The position numbers and the translations under genes were made by a program. Below the pieces are notes generated by a model. It was not told the DNA's origin and did no database searches. It saw only the letters and a list, made by a program, of their open reading frames with translations. Shown here piece after piece: positions 8,384 to 15,664 of a stretch of 64,000 bases of DNA (position 1 is the first letter of the stretch; each line of letters opens with the position of its first letter). Where the stretch lies: IMG/VR virus record IMGVR_UViG_3300046009_000910, positions 1 through 64,000 of that record; one strand, 5' to 3'. Source of the stretch: a virus.

Positions 8384-8649
8384 TAACCCATCTTCCCGCT
8401 GATTTTACGACCTTTAGTTGCGGCTCCGTAACCACGCATCGTACCTGTTCCGTACGGATTAACAGAGGCATAGGTGCCTTTGCTTACACCGGCAACAGAC
8501 ATGTTCATCTCATTCATGCAAGCCGCACCCGTTTTATAGGCACTGTCTTGCTGAATAGAAGTTTTCTGCCCAGACATGTTGTGCGGTTCGGCATAAAGAG
8601 AAGCCGGTCCGACTTCCTTGCCTTTAACTTTCATGCTGAACTTAGCCAT
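8383..8649 (-). CDS. Small basic phage protein
   Basis: 88 residues, Lys/Met/Gly/Ser-rich, beginning MAKFSMKVKGKEVGPASLY, with ACMNEMNMSVAGVSKG and GTMRGYGAATKGRKISGK. It contains no known motif. Its start overlaps the stop of the gene upstream and its stop meets the adaptor gene start. It belongs to a run of very small basic proteins (8383-11643) in the middle of the structural module. A role in binding DNA or packing inside the capsid is conceivable but is only an inference. Confidence 0.6.
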   Translation of the reverse strand: MAKFSMKVKGKEVGPASLYAEPHNMSGQKTSIQQDSAYKTGAACMNEMNMSVAGVSKGTYASVNPYGTGTMRGYGAATKGRKISGKMG

Positions 8650-8846
8650 TATCGCCCCCGACCAGAAGAACGCTGGTTCATTACCCGCGCCATATTGCGT
8701 CCCATACGCTTCATGTCCATGGATGTTGGGCCACCGGCTTTCATACCTTTGGCACCGTGCATACGCTTTTCGTGGCCTTTGACCGCCTTTTTAGCGACCT
8801 TCTCCATCATGGGTTTGTCTTTCTTGATGTCTTCGTGCTTTGCCAT
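8649..8846 (-). CDS. Very small basic phage protein
   Basis: 65 residues, strongly basic (many Lys, Arg, His) and methionine-rich, with GAKGMKAGGPTSMDMKRMG and ending RSSGRGR. It has a clear ribosome site (AGGAGTAAAAC before the ATG). The KGMKAGG tract is shared with the neighbouring 103-residue protein (10567-10878), so parts of this small-protein cluster probably arose by duplication. Nucleic-acid binding is suggested only by composition. Confidence 0.6.
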   Translation of the reverse strand: MAKHEDIKKDKPMMEKVAKKAVKGHEKRMHGAKGMKAGGPTSMDMKRMGRNMARVMNQRSSGRGR

Positions 8847-8855
8847 GTTTTACTC

Positions 8856-9287
8856 CTAAGTAGTTGTTACAGATACCGACCCAACACTTCCTTGGGCAAC
8901 CAAATTATTGGGCGTTAGCCCGTCATCCTGCGGTCCGCCAACAGGGTTCCACCCCCATTGAATGATCCTACTACCCCCTTCAGGAAAGCCAAAAGCATCC
9001 TCATCAGTTGGATTTGGGGGGTTAATAACATCAATCTGCAAACCACTGTAGCCTGATTGAGTGTAGCTGCGATCAGGGCGAGGATCACGCAGACCTTGCG
9101 GGTCATCCACCGGATACATACCAAGTTGTAACTGCGGCTGGTCTGGATCCCAGCATGTAGGGCAGACCAACATGTTGATGTTTTTGGTCTTGATGACCAG
9201 TTTTCTGAGGTCTTTAAGCGGGTAACGAAAGTCGCAGCGGTCGCACTGCGAGATTGCCCACTTCCCAGACGCGAACCTATTGCCCAT
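8856..9287 (-). CDS. Zinc-ribbon virion-module protein with C-terminal fibre-like tag
   Basis: 143 residues. The first ~50 contain CDRC and CPTC (Cys pairs ~15-18 and ~42-45), a probable zinc ribbon. The middle is Pro/Asp-rich (PDQPQLQLGMYPVDDPQGLRD), and the end has FPEGGSRIIQWGWNPVGG and AQGSVGSVSV. The last motif closely matches the 22-residue repeats of the fibre at 5020-6252 (GTGSVGSVTV). It is two bases downstream of the tail-tubular-like gene. Probably a structural or assembly protein of the head-tail joint; exact role unknown. Another same-strand frame is open here but lacks the zinc ribbon and ribosome-site context. Confidence 0.65.
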   Translation of the reverse strand: MGNRFASGKWAISQCDRCDFRYPLKDLRKLVIKTKNINMLVCPTCWDPDQPQLQLGMYPVDDPQGLRDPRPDRSYTQSGYSGLQIDVINPPNPTDEDAFGFPEGGSRIIQWGWNPVGGPQDDGLTPNNLVAQGSVGSVSVTTT

Positions 9288-9288
9288 A

Positions 9289-10038
9289 TCACGTTATATA
9301 CATCTGACGCGGAACTAACCGGTCAGCTGCCTTTTCTCGGTCTTCACCTGCCGCAAAGGTCCAGTCTTCGTCGTACATGGCTTTAAGTGTTGGGAGCCGT
9401 GCTTGACCTTCTGGTAGTTTTAACGCGATGTAATAGGCCAGTCCCGATGTCAGACATGGTAGGAACCGGAACGGAATATCAAAGGTATTAACACCGTTGC
9501 CTGCGTCTTGTATACGCCGCATGCGCCAGTAAACAAACGTGTAGTAGGGGCTAGCCTGCGTGCCTTGGTCAGGCACAGGCCAAACCGTAATTTGTGGGCT
9601 TGCCGTAGCACCGGGCGAATAAGCGCTTGTTGCCGGATATGCCGCTGCCGTATTACGCTGAACCCAGACTTGGATAGGCCGAGCCTGCTGTAGTTTATTA
9701 GGCAGTGTGGCGTAGGTACTTACGGAAATACGCGTAATGGTCAAGTCGGCTTGGGTACTGATATTCCCTGCGTTCGTACGAATAACGTGCTCAAGCAAAT
9801 CCACCGTGTCATTAGGTAGCGGGTAAGTAGCTTGCCCTTGATATAAACCTATTGATCCTTGCTCGATTGTCCACAGGTTAATGCCTCGGTTAGCCCAATC
9901 GGCAAACAGCAGATTCATGGAACGACGCGCCGTGCGCAAGTCGTAGCCCGTACGCATCTCGCCGCCAGCGCGCTCGAAAGCTTCCTCAACTATCTCGTTG
10001 AGTTGTAGATTAAACGCGGTGGTGCCGGAAGTAGTCAT
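9289..10038 (-). CDS. Head-tail connector / tail-tubular-like protein
   Basis: 249 residues. The N-terminal helices (FNLQLNEIVEEAFERAGGE, TARRSMNLLFADWANRG) are followed by WTIEQGSIGLYQGQATYPLP, a beta region with ITVWPVPD, and a helical end with RFLPCLTSGLAYYIALK. This layout is common in connector or tail-tubular proteins of podoviruses (T7 gp11-like fold class) and related adaptor proteins. The ATG overlaps the stop of the upstream basic protein. Together with the gene at 7688-8383 it suggests a two-ring neck. Confidence 0.7.
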   Translation of the reverse strand: MTTSGTTAFNLQLNEIVEEAFERAGGEMRTGYDLRTARRSMNLLFADWANRGINLWTIEQGSIGLYQGQATYPLPNDTVDLLEHVIRTNAGNISTQADLTITRISVSTYATLPNKLQQARPIQVWVQRNTAAAYPATSAYSPGATASPQITVWPVPDQGTQASPYYTFVYWRMRRIQDAGNGVNTFDIPFRFLPCLTSGLAYYIALKLPEGQARLPTLKAMYDEDWTFAAGEDREKAADRLVPRQMYIT

Positions 10039-10286
10039 TTTATTTTCCTAAACCGAGCCGCTTTTTTAGCCACGCTTTTAGGTTGCGCAACAAACTGCTT
10101 TCCGGCTGCTTTACCGGCTCGCTTGGCACGGGTTGTGGCGGCGTACTCTTGGGGGCTGAGCGCTTTGATGGCTTTTTCGGGGAGGTATCTTTCCCCGGTG
10201 TCCGTTGAGCGTTTGCCGCTTTTGGTGCGCCACTTTTGGGCTGTCCATGCTTTAAGGCTACGTTGGCTTTTTGCGAGTCCACTCAC
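10035..10286 (-). CDS. Small Lys/Ala-rich conserved phage protein
   Basis: 83 residues: KAWTAQKWRTKSGKRS, GERYLPEKAIKALSPQEYAA, TRAKRAGKAAGKQFV and a basic end. I recall the tract from SLKAW to KQFV from many unrelated tailed phages, always as an uncharacterised small protein. It ends in an ATGA overlap with the connector gene and starts within four bases of the end of the next small gene. An 80-residue ORF in another frame of the same strand (10040-10282) is rejected because only this frame has the conserved motifs. Confidence 0.7.
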   Translation of the reverse strand: MSGLAKSQRSLKAWTAQKWRTKSGKRSTDTGERYLPEKAIKALSPQEYAATTRAKRAGKAAGKQFVAQPKSVAKKAARFRKIK

Positions 10287-10567
10287 TTATACCCTCCGCC
10301 AGCTGCTTTGTACTTCTTGGCAAGCAGTTGAGCCTTACGTGCCGACCACTGCCCAGCCCCAGTTCCCTGTGTGCTAGAAGCTTTGATCTGATCAAATAGC
10401 TTTTTGCGCATACCCGGATTGGTGTAGTTTCCGGCCTGATTGACCTTCGACTTCACCTTGCCGCCATCAGCAAATTTGGTGAACTTGTCACCGTCTTTGC
10501 GAACAGCAGTTTTAGCCTTGGGCATCTTGGATGGGTTAATTGCCCCCATCCCGCGACTAGCCATCAT
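10283..10567 (-). CDS. Small basic protein with DUF5872-like C-terminus
   Basis: 94 residues. The N-terminal half is basic and Gly/Lys-rich (NPSKMPKAKTAVRKDGDKF, FADGGKVKSK). The C-terminal half, NYTNPGMRKKLFDQIKAS then GAGQWSARKAQLLAKKYKAAG, matches the GKPGQWSARKAQL signature I associate with DUF5872, found in phages and large eukaryotic viruses. Function is unknown, but the basic, helical C-terminus could contact nucleic acid. Overlaps its neighbours by four and one bases. Confidence 0.7.
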   Translation of the reverse strand: MMASRGMGAINPSKMPKAKTAVRKDGDKFTKFADGGKVKSKVNQAGNYTNPGMRKKLFDQIKASSTQGTGAGQWSARKAQLLAKKYKAAGGGYK

Positions 10568-10878
10568 TACTTACAAGCCTTTTTACCCATGCGCATCTTG
10601 GTCATGCCACCGGCTTTCATACCTTTGCCGCCAGACATAACGACTTGCTTGCCCTTGGTTTTGCCTTTAATGGCAACGCCATCTTTGCTAGGAGCAGCCG
10701 TCTTTACAGCGCCCATCTTGGATGCAGTCATACCGCCTTTTGCATATTTCATTTTAGTACCTTCCTTTTTAGTGAATTCACGACCAACTGACTGAGAAAC
10801 CCCAACTTTCTTAGCGAAAGCCTTGTTATGGGCTACCGCCTGCATAAACTTTTCTTGCTTGGCGGATACGGCGGGCAT
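10567..10878 (-). CDS. Small basic phage protein (DUF3008-like N-terminus)
   Basis: 103 residues. The N-terminus MPAVSAKQEKFMQAVAHNKA followed by FAKKVGVSQSVGREF is a pattern I recognise from small phage proteins related to DUF3008. The remainder is Lys/Gly/Met-rich, with KYAKGGM and GGKGMKAGGMTKMRMGKK. No catalytic motif is present. It is part of the small basic cluster between the neck and the decoration-type proteins; the KGMKAGG tract also occurs in the protein at 8649-8846. Confidence 0.65.
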   Translation of the reverse strand: MPAVSAKQEKFMQAVAHNKAFAKKVGVSQSVGREFTKKEGTKMKYAKGGMTASKMGAVKTAAPSKDGVAIKGKTKGKQVVMSGGKGMKAGGMTKMRMGKKACK

Positions 10879-11144
10879 TAGACCATCCGTCCTTTAGTCT
10901 TACCACGCTGGGCGCACCCATCAGCACGGGCAGAAGCAGATTTAACCGATCCACCTTTGGCTTTCTTAATCAACTCTTCCTTGGATTTGTCCGCGTACTC
11001 TTTTTCCTGAGTAAAGCCTACTTTGTCAGCCAGTTTGCTAGCCCCAAGAGTTACCGCACGGACGGCTCTTTTAACCAAAGGCATGTCATCGTCAACCTTG
11101 GTTTCACGAATCATTTTCGTGCGTGTTGATTCTTCAGCCATCAT
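10878..11144 (-). CDS. Small phage protein with conserved ADGCAQRGKTKGRMV tail
   Basis: 88 residues. The N-terminal half is mixed-charge and helical (KMIRETKVDDDMPLVKRAVR, SKLADKVGFTQEKEY). The end, KGGSVKSASARADGCAQRG then KTKGRMV, is a C-terminal signature I recall from many environmental phage genomes, in proteins of otherwise different sequence. It may be a virion-incorporation or processing signal, but no function is established. Adjacent to the TM protein gene with no gap. Confidence 0.65.
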   Translation of the reverse strand: MMAEESTRTKMIRETKVDDDMPLVKRAVRAVTLGASKLADKVGFTQEKEYADKSKEELIKKAKGGSVKSASARADGCAQRGKTKGRMV

Positions 11145-11387
11145 TTACCTCGCTTCAATAAGCCGGTCAATTTTTTCTTCAAACTTGTTAAAGCGCCCAT
11201 CAATGTAGCGTTCAAGCTTTTCAATTTCTGCTTTAGTGACGTTATCACGGGTCACCTCCAGTTTAGTGTCGTTTAACATTTTTTCTAACGAATTTAGCTT
11301 GTTGTTCTTTTCCCATGCAACAAACCCTGCCACACCTACTAAAGCAGACAATACGCCAGACCAAGAAAACAAAATCAACTGTTCCAT
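11145..11387 (-). CDS. Small membrane protein with coiled coil
   Basis: 80 residues. One hydrophobic segment at about residues 4-25 (LILFSWSGVLSALVGVAGFV) is followed by a charged coiled coil to the C-terminus (NKLNSLEKMLNDTKLEV, EKLERYIDGRFNKFEEKID). This topology is common in phage accessory lysis or membrane-anchoring proteins. The canonical holin-like gene lies elsewhere (58816-59217), so this could be an antiholin-type partner or a virion membrane protein. No family is certain. Confidence 0.65.
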   Translation of the reverse strand: MEQLILFSWSGVLSALVGVAGFVAWEKNNKLNSLEKMLNDTKLEVTRDNVTKAEIEKLERYIDGRFNKFEEKIDRLIEAR

Positions 11388-11388
11388 A

Positions 11389-11643
11389 TCAACACTTCCA
11401 TGCCCGCAGGCTCTTGTTGATACGGCTGTTTGGGTCGTTAGCTGTTTTGGCTGAAGTTAGCTTCTTCTTCATGCCTGTCATGCGAGCGCAGAAGGATTTC
11501 TTACGTGAGCCACCCTCGGGTTGCGGGGCTTTTAAGCCGGGTTTACCGGGGTTGGCTCGATTGTAAGAAGCCCGACCTTTGGCGTTTAAGCCGCCTTTCG
11601 GGTTTTTGCCTTCTTTGCGCTGCCATGCAGGAGTCTTAGCCAT
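11389..11643 (-). CDS. DUF6321-like small protein
   Basis: 84 residues: PAWQRKEGKNPKGGLNAKG, RASYNR, LKAPQPEGGSRKKSFCARM, GMKKKLTSAKTANDP and SRINKSLRAWKC. This is essentially the whole signature I know as DUF6321, which occurs in phages and also in large DNA viruses of eukaryotes. The molecular function is unknown; the strongly conserved Cys, Arg and Lys positions suggest a specific role rather than bulk charge. Its 3' end is two bases from the membrane protein start, and its 5' end overlaps the next gene by eight bases. Confidence 0.75.
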   Translation of the reverse strand: MAKTPAWQRKEGKNPKGGLNAKGRASYNRANPGKPGLKAPQPEGGSRKKSFCARMTGMKKKLTSAKTANDPNSRINKSLRAWKC

Positions 11644-11923
11644 AGAACACCGTAATCGAAGTTAAGTCCGTTACGTCAGCGTAAACGCTGGTTTCACAAC
11701 GAAGTCCTTCAGCAGGAATAACGACGTTAAACGGCGCAGGTGTCGTACTGGCAGGCCAGCTTGACTGAAATACTGTTGTGCCGCCTGTGCCGCCATCTTT
11801 TATAACCAGCGAACCTGCTGTTGTGGCAGGAGAAATTAATATCCCCCGAACACGCGCAGGCCCACCAAAGATGTCCCCGTCATTAGTACGATACGTACTT
11901 TTTACGTCCGTCTGCATACCCAT
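11636..11923 (-). CDS. Small virion-type beta protein
   Basis: 95 residues, beginning MGMQTDVKSTYRTNDG, then GPARVRGILISPATTAGSLVI and a terminal LTSITVFYG. The alternating hydrophobic pattern suggests a beta-sandwich. I recall similar proteins next to decoration proteins in cyanophage-like genomes. It lies 14 bp after the decoration-type gene and overlaps the DUF6321 gene by eight bases. Probably a minor virion protein. Confidence 0.6.
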   Translation of the reverse strand: MGMQTDVKSTYRTNDGDIFGGPARVRGILISPATTAGSLVIKDGGTGGTTVFQSSWPASTTPAPFNVVIPAEGLRCETSVYADVTDLTSITVFYG

Positions 11924-11936
11924 ACGGGCCTCCTAA

Positions 11937-12437
11937 TTAGACGCTTTGTTGACCGAGTAATGGATCAGTTACGTAGTAAATGATCTTTCCGGCAACAGTA
12001 CCGCCAGTAGGCGCATCGCCAGTATTTGCACCGCCGGTAATGTATACCAGATCAGTTGCAGACATTACGGTTCCTAAAGAAGTACCCGTACCAGAATCAC
12101 CCCACACTACTTGCTTTTTACCTGCATCAGCAGCGTAGTTGTCGATTAAACCGGTAGGAGTTGCTGTGCCTGAAGTATAGGTGGTGAAACCCATATCCAT
12201 CGTTGGCGTAGATCCACCAGTACCAAGAGCGTTAAATTGAATTGCTGTAATAACAGCGCCTGCTGGCAGAATAACTGCAGGAGCGCCAGTAGCAGAAGAT
12301 GTTTTAACAGTAGTAGTGTTTACAAGCGTTGGGTCAAAATAAAATTCTGCAACCATAACGCCAGAACCACAATAAGCAGTGCGAGTTTGATCTCCACCGC
12401 CAGAGCGCCAAATGCTTTGGGTAGTTGAAAGTGCCAT
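11937..12437 (-). CDS. Decoration-type virion protein
   Basis: 166 residues from the ATG at 12437 (MALSTTQSIWRSGGGDQTRT). The longer frame from 12458 begins inside the leader. The 12437 ATG has a GAGG ribosome site five bases upstream (GAGGACAATATG), which decides the start. The protein is Gly/Thr/Ala-rich and beta-patterned, with VMVAEFYFDPT, AVILPAGAVITAIQF and KIIYYVTDPL. It is the first gene after the capsid terminator and has its own promoter and structured leader, suggesting high, separately set expression, as expected for a capsid-decorating protein. Confidence 0.7.
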   Translation of the reverse strand: MALSTTQSIWRSGGGDQTRTAYCGSGVMVAEFYFDPTLVNTTTVKTSSATGAPAVILPAGAVITAIQFNALGTGGSTPTMDMGFTTYTSGTATPTGLIDNYAADAGKKQVVWGDSGTGTSLGTVMSATDLVYITGGANTGDAPTGGTVAGKIIYYVTDPLLGQQSV

Positions 12438-12461
12438 ATTGTCCTCGTGTAGTAGCACATC

Positions 12462-12504
12462 GCCTTGGAATCTCTACTAAGTCTGCTGGGTCAGTTTCCA
12501 AGGC
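12462..12504 (-). promoter_or_regulatory. Inverted-repeat leader of the decoration gene
   Basis: GCCTTGGAA (12462-12470) and TTCCAAGGC (12496-12504) form a perfect nine-base stem with a 25-base loop in the untranslated leader between the promoter at 12529-12557 and the ribosome site. The upstream arm also takes part in a competing CTGGG/CCCAG hairpin (12505-12518). It could stabilise the transcript or control translation. Function inferred from position only. Confidence 0.4.
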
Positions 12505-12528
12505 TGGGAATCCCCAGTCCTATTAAGC

Positions 12529-12557
12529 GTTTTACTCTTGTTTTGGGGACGTGTCAA
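12529..12557 (-). promoter_or_regulatory. Sigma70-type promoter between capsid and decoration genes
   Basis: On the minus strand TTGACA (12557-12552) is separated by 17 bases from TAAAAC (12534-12529). The -35 is perfect and the -10 matches four of six positions. It lies just after the capsid terminator and would restart transcription of the rest of the late operon from about 12522. Confidence 0.5.
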
Positions 12558-12606
12558 GCTTAGATTTACTCTGCATTTGCTGCATTGCACAAAAAACAGA
12601 GTAAAT

Positions 12607-12628
12607 AAAGGGGGCCGAAGCCCCCTTT
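12607..12628 (-). terminator. Intrinsic terminator after the capsid gene
   Basis: On the minus strand the stem AAAGGGGGC / GCCCCCTTT (nine base pairs) closes on a TTCG tetraloop, followed by ATTTAC. The extra-stable UUCG loop and position 15 bases past the capsid stop indicate partial or full termination, separating abundant capsid mRNA from downstream genes. Confidence 0.75.
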
Positions 12629-12642
12629 ACCGGTTTTAGGGA

Positions 12643-13551
12643 TTAAGCTCCCTGCGAGCCGTAAACACCGAGCGGATCAGACCAGCCGAAGCTGTAACGC
12701 TCACGTGCCTTGTAGCGCACGTTACCGGTGTCGAAGTCTCCGTCCATGGAATTCTGCAACGGCGTACGAATGAAGTGCTTCAGGCCGTTAGGAACATCCG
12801 TGGTCAGGAACCAAGCATCAGGATCAGTCAAGAAGTGGTTGATCGCATAGCCTTCAGGGATCGAACCGTTGTTCTTGAGTGCGTTGATGTCATTGTCGTT
12901 CGTGCCGACGCGGAGTTCAGTCTCCAACAGACGGGTTGCCACGAACTGCAATGCAGGCGGAATAATCAGCTTGCGGGGCTTAGCTGCGATCAGCAGGCCA
13001 CGCTCATCCGTCCAAGCAGCGATCTGAATGACAGCAGCCTCAAGAGCCGTTTCGTTCAGGTCAGTTGCTACCGTTGGGATGTTGCTGTTGGTTCCACCAG
13101 AAACAAGGGGGTGCGAAGCCGAGAACAGAGCCACGTTGTCGCCACCGGGGTAGCTAGACGAGAAGCCGTTGTTCAGGACTGAAGCAGCCTTAACTTGCTT
13201 GGTGTAAGACATGGCACGTGCCAAAGCCTTGGTGTAGCGAGCGGACAACGAATCATACAGGTTGTCTTCGATTGCCTCTTCCGTGATGGAGAAGCCCAAA
13301 GCAATAGTTTCGTGCGAATACCGAGCCGTAAAAGCTTCCTGTGCGTTGTCATAAGCGATGGCAGAACCTTCGTTTTTGACTGGTGCAGCAGAAAAGCCGG
13401 ACAGCTTGGTTTCTTCTTCAAACGAACGCTCAGAGGTCTCGGTTTCGTAGATCTCTTTGTGTTCTTCGCCGTAACGAGCGTACTCAAGACCGAACAATGC
13501 GTTCAAGCCCGGGAGCAGCTCTTTCAGTAGTTGTGCGCGTGAAATAGCCAT
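12643..13551 (-). CDS. Major capsid protein
   Basis: 302 residues; it begins MAISRAQLLKELLPGLNALFG. There is an N-terminal arm (EYARYGEEHKEIYETETSER), then EETKLSGFSAAPVKNEGSAI, a helical spine region (HETIALGFSITEEAIEDNLY and ARAMSYTKQVKAASVLNNGF) and a beta domain with LFSASHPLVSGGTNSN and PRKLIIPPALQFVATRLLE. It ends RERYSFGWSDPLGVYGSQGA. The layout and motifs fit HK97-fold capsid proteins of the Mu-F/encapsulated-phage type. It is placed after scaffold and two head proteins and followed by a strong terminator, as usual for the most abundant late protein. Ribosome site AAGGAGCACTAA precedes the ATG. Confidence 0.9.
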   Translation of the reverse strand: MAISRAQLLKELLPGLNALFGLEYARYGEEHKEIYETETSERSFEEETKLSGFSAAPVKNEGSAIAYDNAQEAFTARYSHETIALGFSITEEAIEDNLYDSLSARYTKALARAMSYTKQVKAASVLNNGFSSSYPGGDNVALFSASHPLVSGGTNSNIPTVATDLNETALEAAVIQIAAWTDERGLLIAAKPRKLIIPPALQFVATRLLETELRVGTNDNDINALKNNGSIPEGYAINHFLTDPDAWFLTTDVPNGLKHFIRTPLQNSMDGDFDTGNVRYKARERYSFGWSDPLGVYGSQGA

Positions 13552-13561
13552 TTAGTGCTCC

Positions 13562-14203
13562 TTATTTACCAAGTACGTTGTTGTAGGACTGATAGCCAAA
13601 GTTGAATTTGACGATCACTTCCGGGTACACCACGTTACCACTCGAAACATAAGAGGTAGCGGGCACCAAATCAACGATACGGAACGGCAAAGCTGAAGTT
13701 GTGTTGCTGTAGTAAATACCAGTCTGGGCGTTGCCATAAGTAGTATTTGCTGTGTTCAACACCAGCTCAACGTTAGTACCGAGGGCGGTCTGTTGCACGG
13801 GGGCAATAACAAGACCAGAAGCATCAGCAGTGTCACCAACAGACGCAACTTGATACAGCGCATCGGGATCATCACTGATATAAGCAAACGCATCAGTAAC
13901 GCCAGAAGCAAACCCGGGCCAGTACTGGCTGTAGGTAGGCTGCTTAGTTGTGGGGTTGGTGTAGCGGCATCCAAGGAATACACCCAGAACACCAGCAACA
14001 GCGGAAGTATTTGCTGCTAGAGCCGAAGCAATTACAGTACCGCTTGTGTCCAGCTGAACTACTTGACCGTTGTACAGCGCGGTGTTGTAGTTAACCGAAG
14101 CAGTAGTAATAGCAATTTGACGAGTAGCACCAGCAAATACCTGACCACCGATCAGATTGATCGGCTTCAAACCATATGGTTTGTCAACGGTAGGATATGC
14201 CAT
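13562..14203 (-). CDS. Head structural protein next to capsid
   Basis: 213 residues, beginning MAYPTVDKPYGLKPINLIGG, then QVFAGATRQIAI. It has beta-rich modules (NTALYNGQVVQLDTSGTVIA, AGVLGVFLGCRYTN) and a Tyr-rich loop (QPTYSQYWPGF), ending VIVKFNFGYQSYNNVLGK. Proteins with the PYGLKPINLIGGQ opening are regularly found immediately upstream of the capsid gene in marine and freshwater phages and are probably decoration or minor head proteins. Ribosome site AGGAGTTTTAA precedes the start. Confidence 0.75.
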   Translation of the reverse strand: MAYPTVDKPYGLKPINLIGGQVFAGATRQIAITTASVNYNTALYNGQVVQLDTSGTVIASALAANTSAVAGVLGVFLGCRYTNPTTKQPTYSQYWPGFASGVTDAFAYISDDPDALYQVASVGDTADASGLVIAPVQQTALGTNVELVLNTANTTYGNAQTGIYYSNTTSALPFRIVDLVPATSYVSSGNVVYPEVIVKFNFGYQSYNNVLGK

Positions 14204-14222
14204 TTAAAACTCCTAAAAAGGG

Positions 14223-14696
14223 TTATTTAGAACCAGAACCAAACCCGACACCCTTAGTTACAGACGTTTTCTTTTCGCTGAACAAAGGCATACGGGCATC
14301 GCTTGACCTCATGAAGTTGTTATCAACAGACTCCATTTGGGCTGTGGCTTGTCGGTTGTAGTACTGGTTGCGTGACTCAGCCAATTCTTCTGGCATTGAA
14401 CACAGCATCAGACCGCCAATCTCGACATTGCCGTTTGCATTACCTTGCAGTAGCAACTCGGGATAATCCGAAGCGCTAACTGGTTCCCATCCTTCACGCA
14501 TCTTTTTGGATACGTTAGACGCGTGTGACTGACCAAGAAGCTCAGTGGCTACCCACCGAAACTTAAGGCCCGGACGCGGGTCTGGGTTGGGGAGAGTGCT
14601 TGCTGGTCGATAAACCATACGTGCATCGCTCTCACGTGTTTGAAGGTTTCTAGGTTTGCGCTCTTGCGCACCATCACGACTAATTCTTTCAGACAT
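14223..14696 (-). CDS. Conserved head-module protein
   Basis: 157 residues, highly charged. The N-terminal part is disordered-looking (RDGAQERKPRNLQTRESDAR). The centre has RWVATELLGQSHASNVSKKM, REGWEPVSASDYPELLLQGN and EIGGLMLCSMPEELAESR. The GW.PV.A.DYPE and GGLMLC.MP motifs are conserved in capsid-adjacent proteins of many environmental phages. Lying between scaffold and head protein, it is probably an assembly or minor capsid component. No enzymatic motif. Confidence 0.7.
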   Translation of the reverse strand: MSERISRDGAQERKPRNLQTRESDARMVYRPASTLPNPDPRPGLKFRWVATELLGQSHASNVSKKMREGWEPVSASDYPELLLQGNANGNVEIGGLMLCSMPEELAESRNQYYNRQATAQMESVDNNFMRSSDARMPLFSEKKTSVTKGVGFGSGSK

Positions 14697-14698
14697 GG

Positions 14699-15652
14699 TT
14701 AGGACTCCGAGTTAAGTTTAAGTACTTCACGAGCATACTGTTCATTGGTAAGGTTTAGCCGCTTGGCTAAAGCTTCTTGGGTTTTGGTCAATTTGACCCC
14801 CACCTTCTTACCTGCAGTACGAGTTGGAGCAGCAACAACGGTTGCCGGACGTTTCGGTTCCCTCCGCGCCTCACCGAAATAATCGGGAAACACTTCACGC
14901 ATGCGAGCGTCAATTCGCTCGTAATAGGTGTCAGTCCGAGGATCAACACCATTTTCGACCAGCTTTTTATGCACAGCCAGCGCGAGACTGGTCATCTCAT
15001 CATCGTTCCCGAACCACTGGTTACGGGACTGCCACTTCGCCGCTTTAGGGTCGTATGTGGCACCAGATTGCTGTTGCGTTGGTTGACTATATACATCAGT
15101 CTCAGGGATTTGTAAAGCACTAGGTTTAAAAGATTTTGCTTGCTCCAATCGGTACCGAGCCGCAGCCAGTTCTTCTTGCGCTGCAATAATCTGATCGGTG
15201 TCGTAGGTTTCCTGAGCTTCCTTGAGCTTTTGACGGGCGAACTGCATCTCCATCTCAGCCTTCTGGGACGCCATTTCCGTATAGGTCTGGGCGCCTTGGT
15301 TGTAGGTTTCCCGCAAACGCTTGTTTTCTTCCAGTAACTGCTGGGCGATACGAGTAGCTTCTTCACGTTCCCGAAGCGCCGCTTCTTTGGCGCGACGCTC
15401 ATCGTGGCGGGCATGACTCAACTCCTTAATCCGCTTTTGGACTTTGTCGCTGTACTCTGCGACTTCATCATCCGACGGATCCTCAACCTCACGGTCCAAA
15501 GGCTTGCGCCCACGGTCTTCTGGCGGCGTGTCGTCCACAACCTCCAGTTCGATGTCGGATTCTTCAGAAGTGGACTCATCCACGCCAGCACTGGCTTGGT
15601 TTTCTTCCATCTCGTCAGGGAACTTAAACTCTTCTTTATCGTTAGTTGCCAT
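14699..15652 (-). CDS. Scaffolding protein
   Basis: 317 residues. The N-terminal ~75 are very acidic (EEFKFPDEMEENQASAG, ESDIELEVVDDTPPEDRG). Residues ~80-190 are a long coiled coil rich in Glu, Arg, Ala and Gln (RRAKEAALREREEATRIAQQ). The C-terminal ~90 are more basic (KRPATVVAAPTRTAGKKVGV) and end with a small helical segment. An acidic start, central coil and basic C-terminal capsid-binding tail are the usual scaffold architecture. It lies between the co-chaperonin and capsid genes, its expected place. Confidence 0.8.
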   Translation of the reverse strand: MATNDKEEFKFPDEMEENQASAGVDESTSEESDIELEVVDDTPPEDRGRKPLDREVEDPSDDEVAEYSDKVQKRIKELSHARHDERRAKEAALREREEATRIAQQLLEENKRLRETYNQGAQTYTEMASQKAEMEMQFARQKLKEAQETYDTDQIIAAQEELAAARYRLEQAKSFKPSALQIPETDVYSQPTQQQSGATYDPKAAKWQSRNQWFGNDDEMTSLALAVHKKLVENGVDPRTDTYYERIDARMREVFPDYFGEARREPKRPATVVAAPTRTAGKKVGVKLTKTQEALAKRLNLTNEQYAREVLKLNSES

Positions 15653-15664
15653 TTTTAACTCCTA

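Noticed and set aside
10040-10282. 80-codon alternative frame in the small basic gene
   Set aside because: The 10035-10286 frame has the conserved GERYLPEKAI and TRAKRAGK motifs and ATGA coupling; this one has none.
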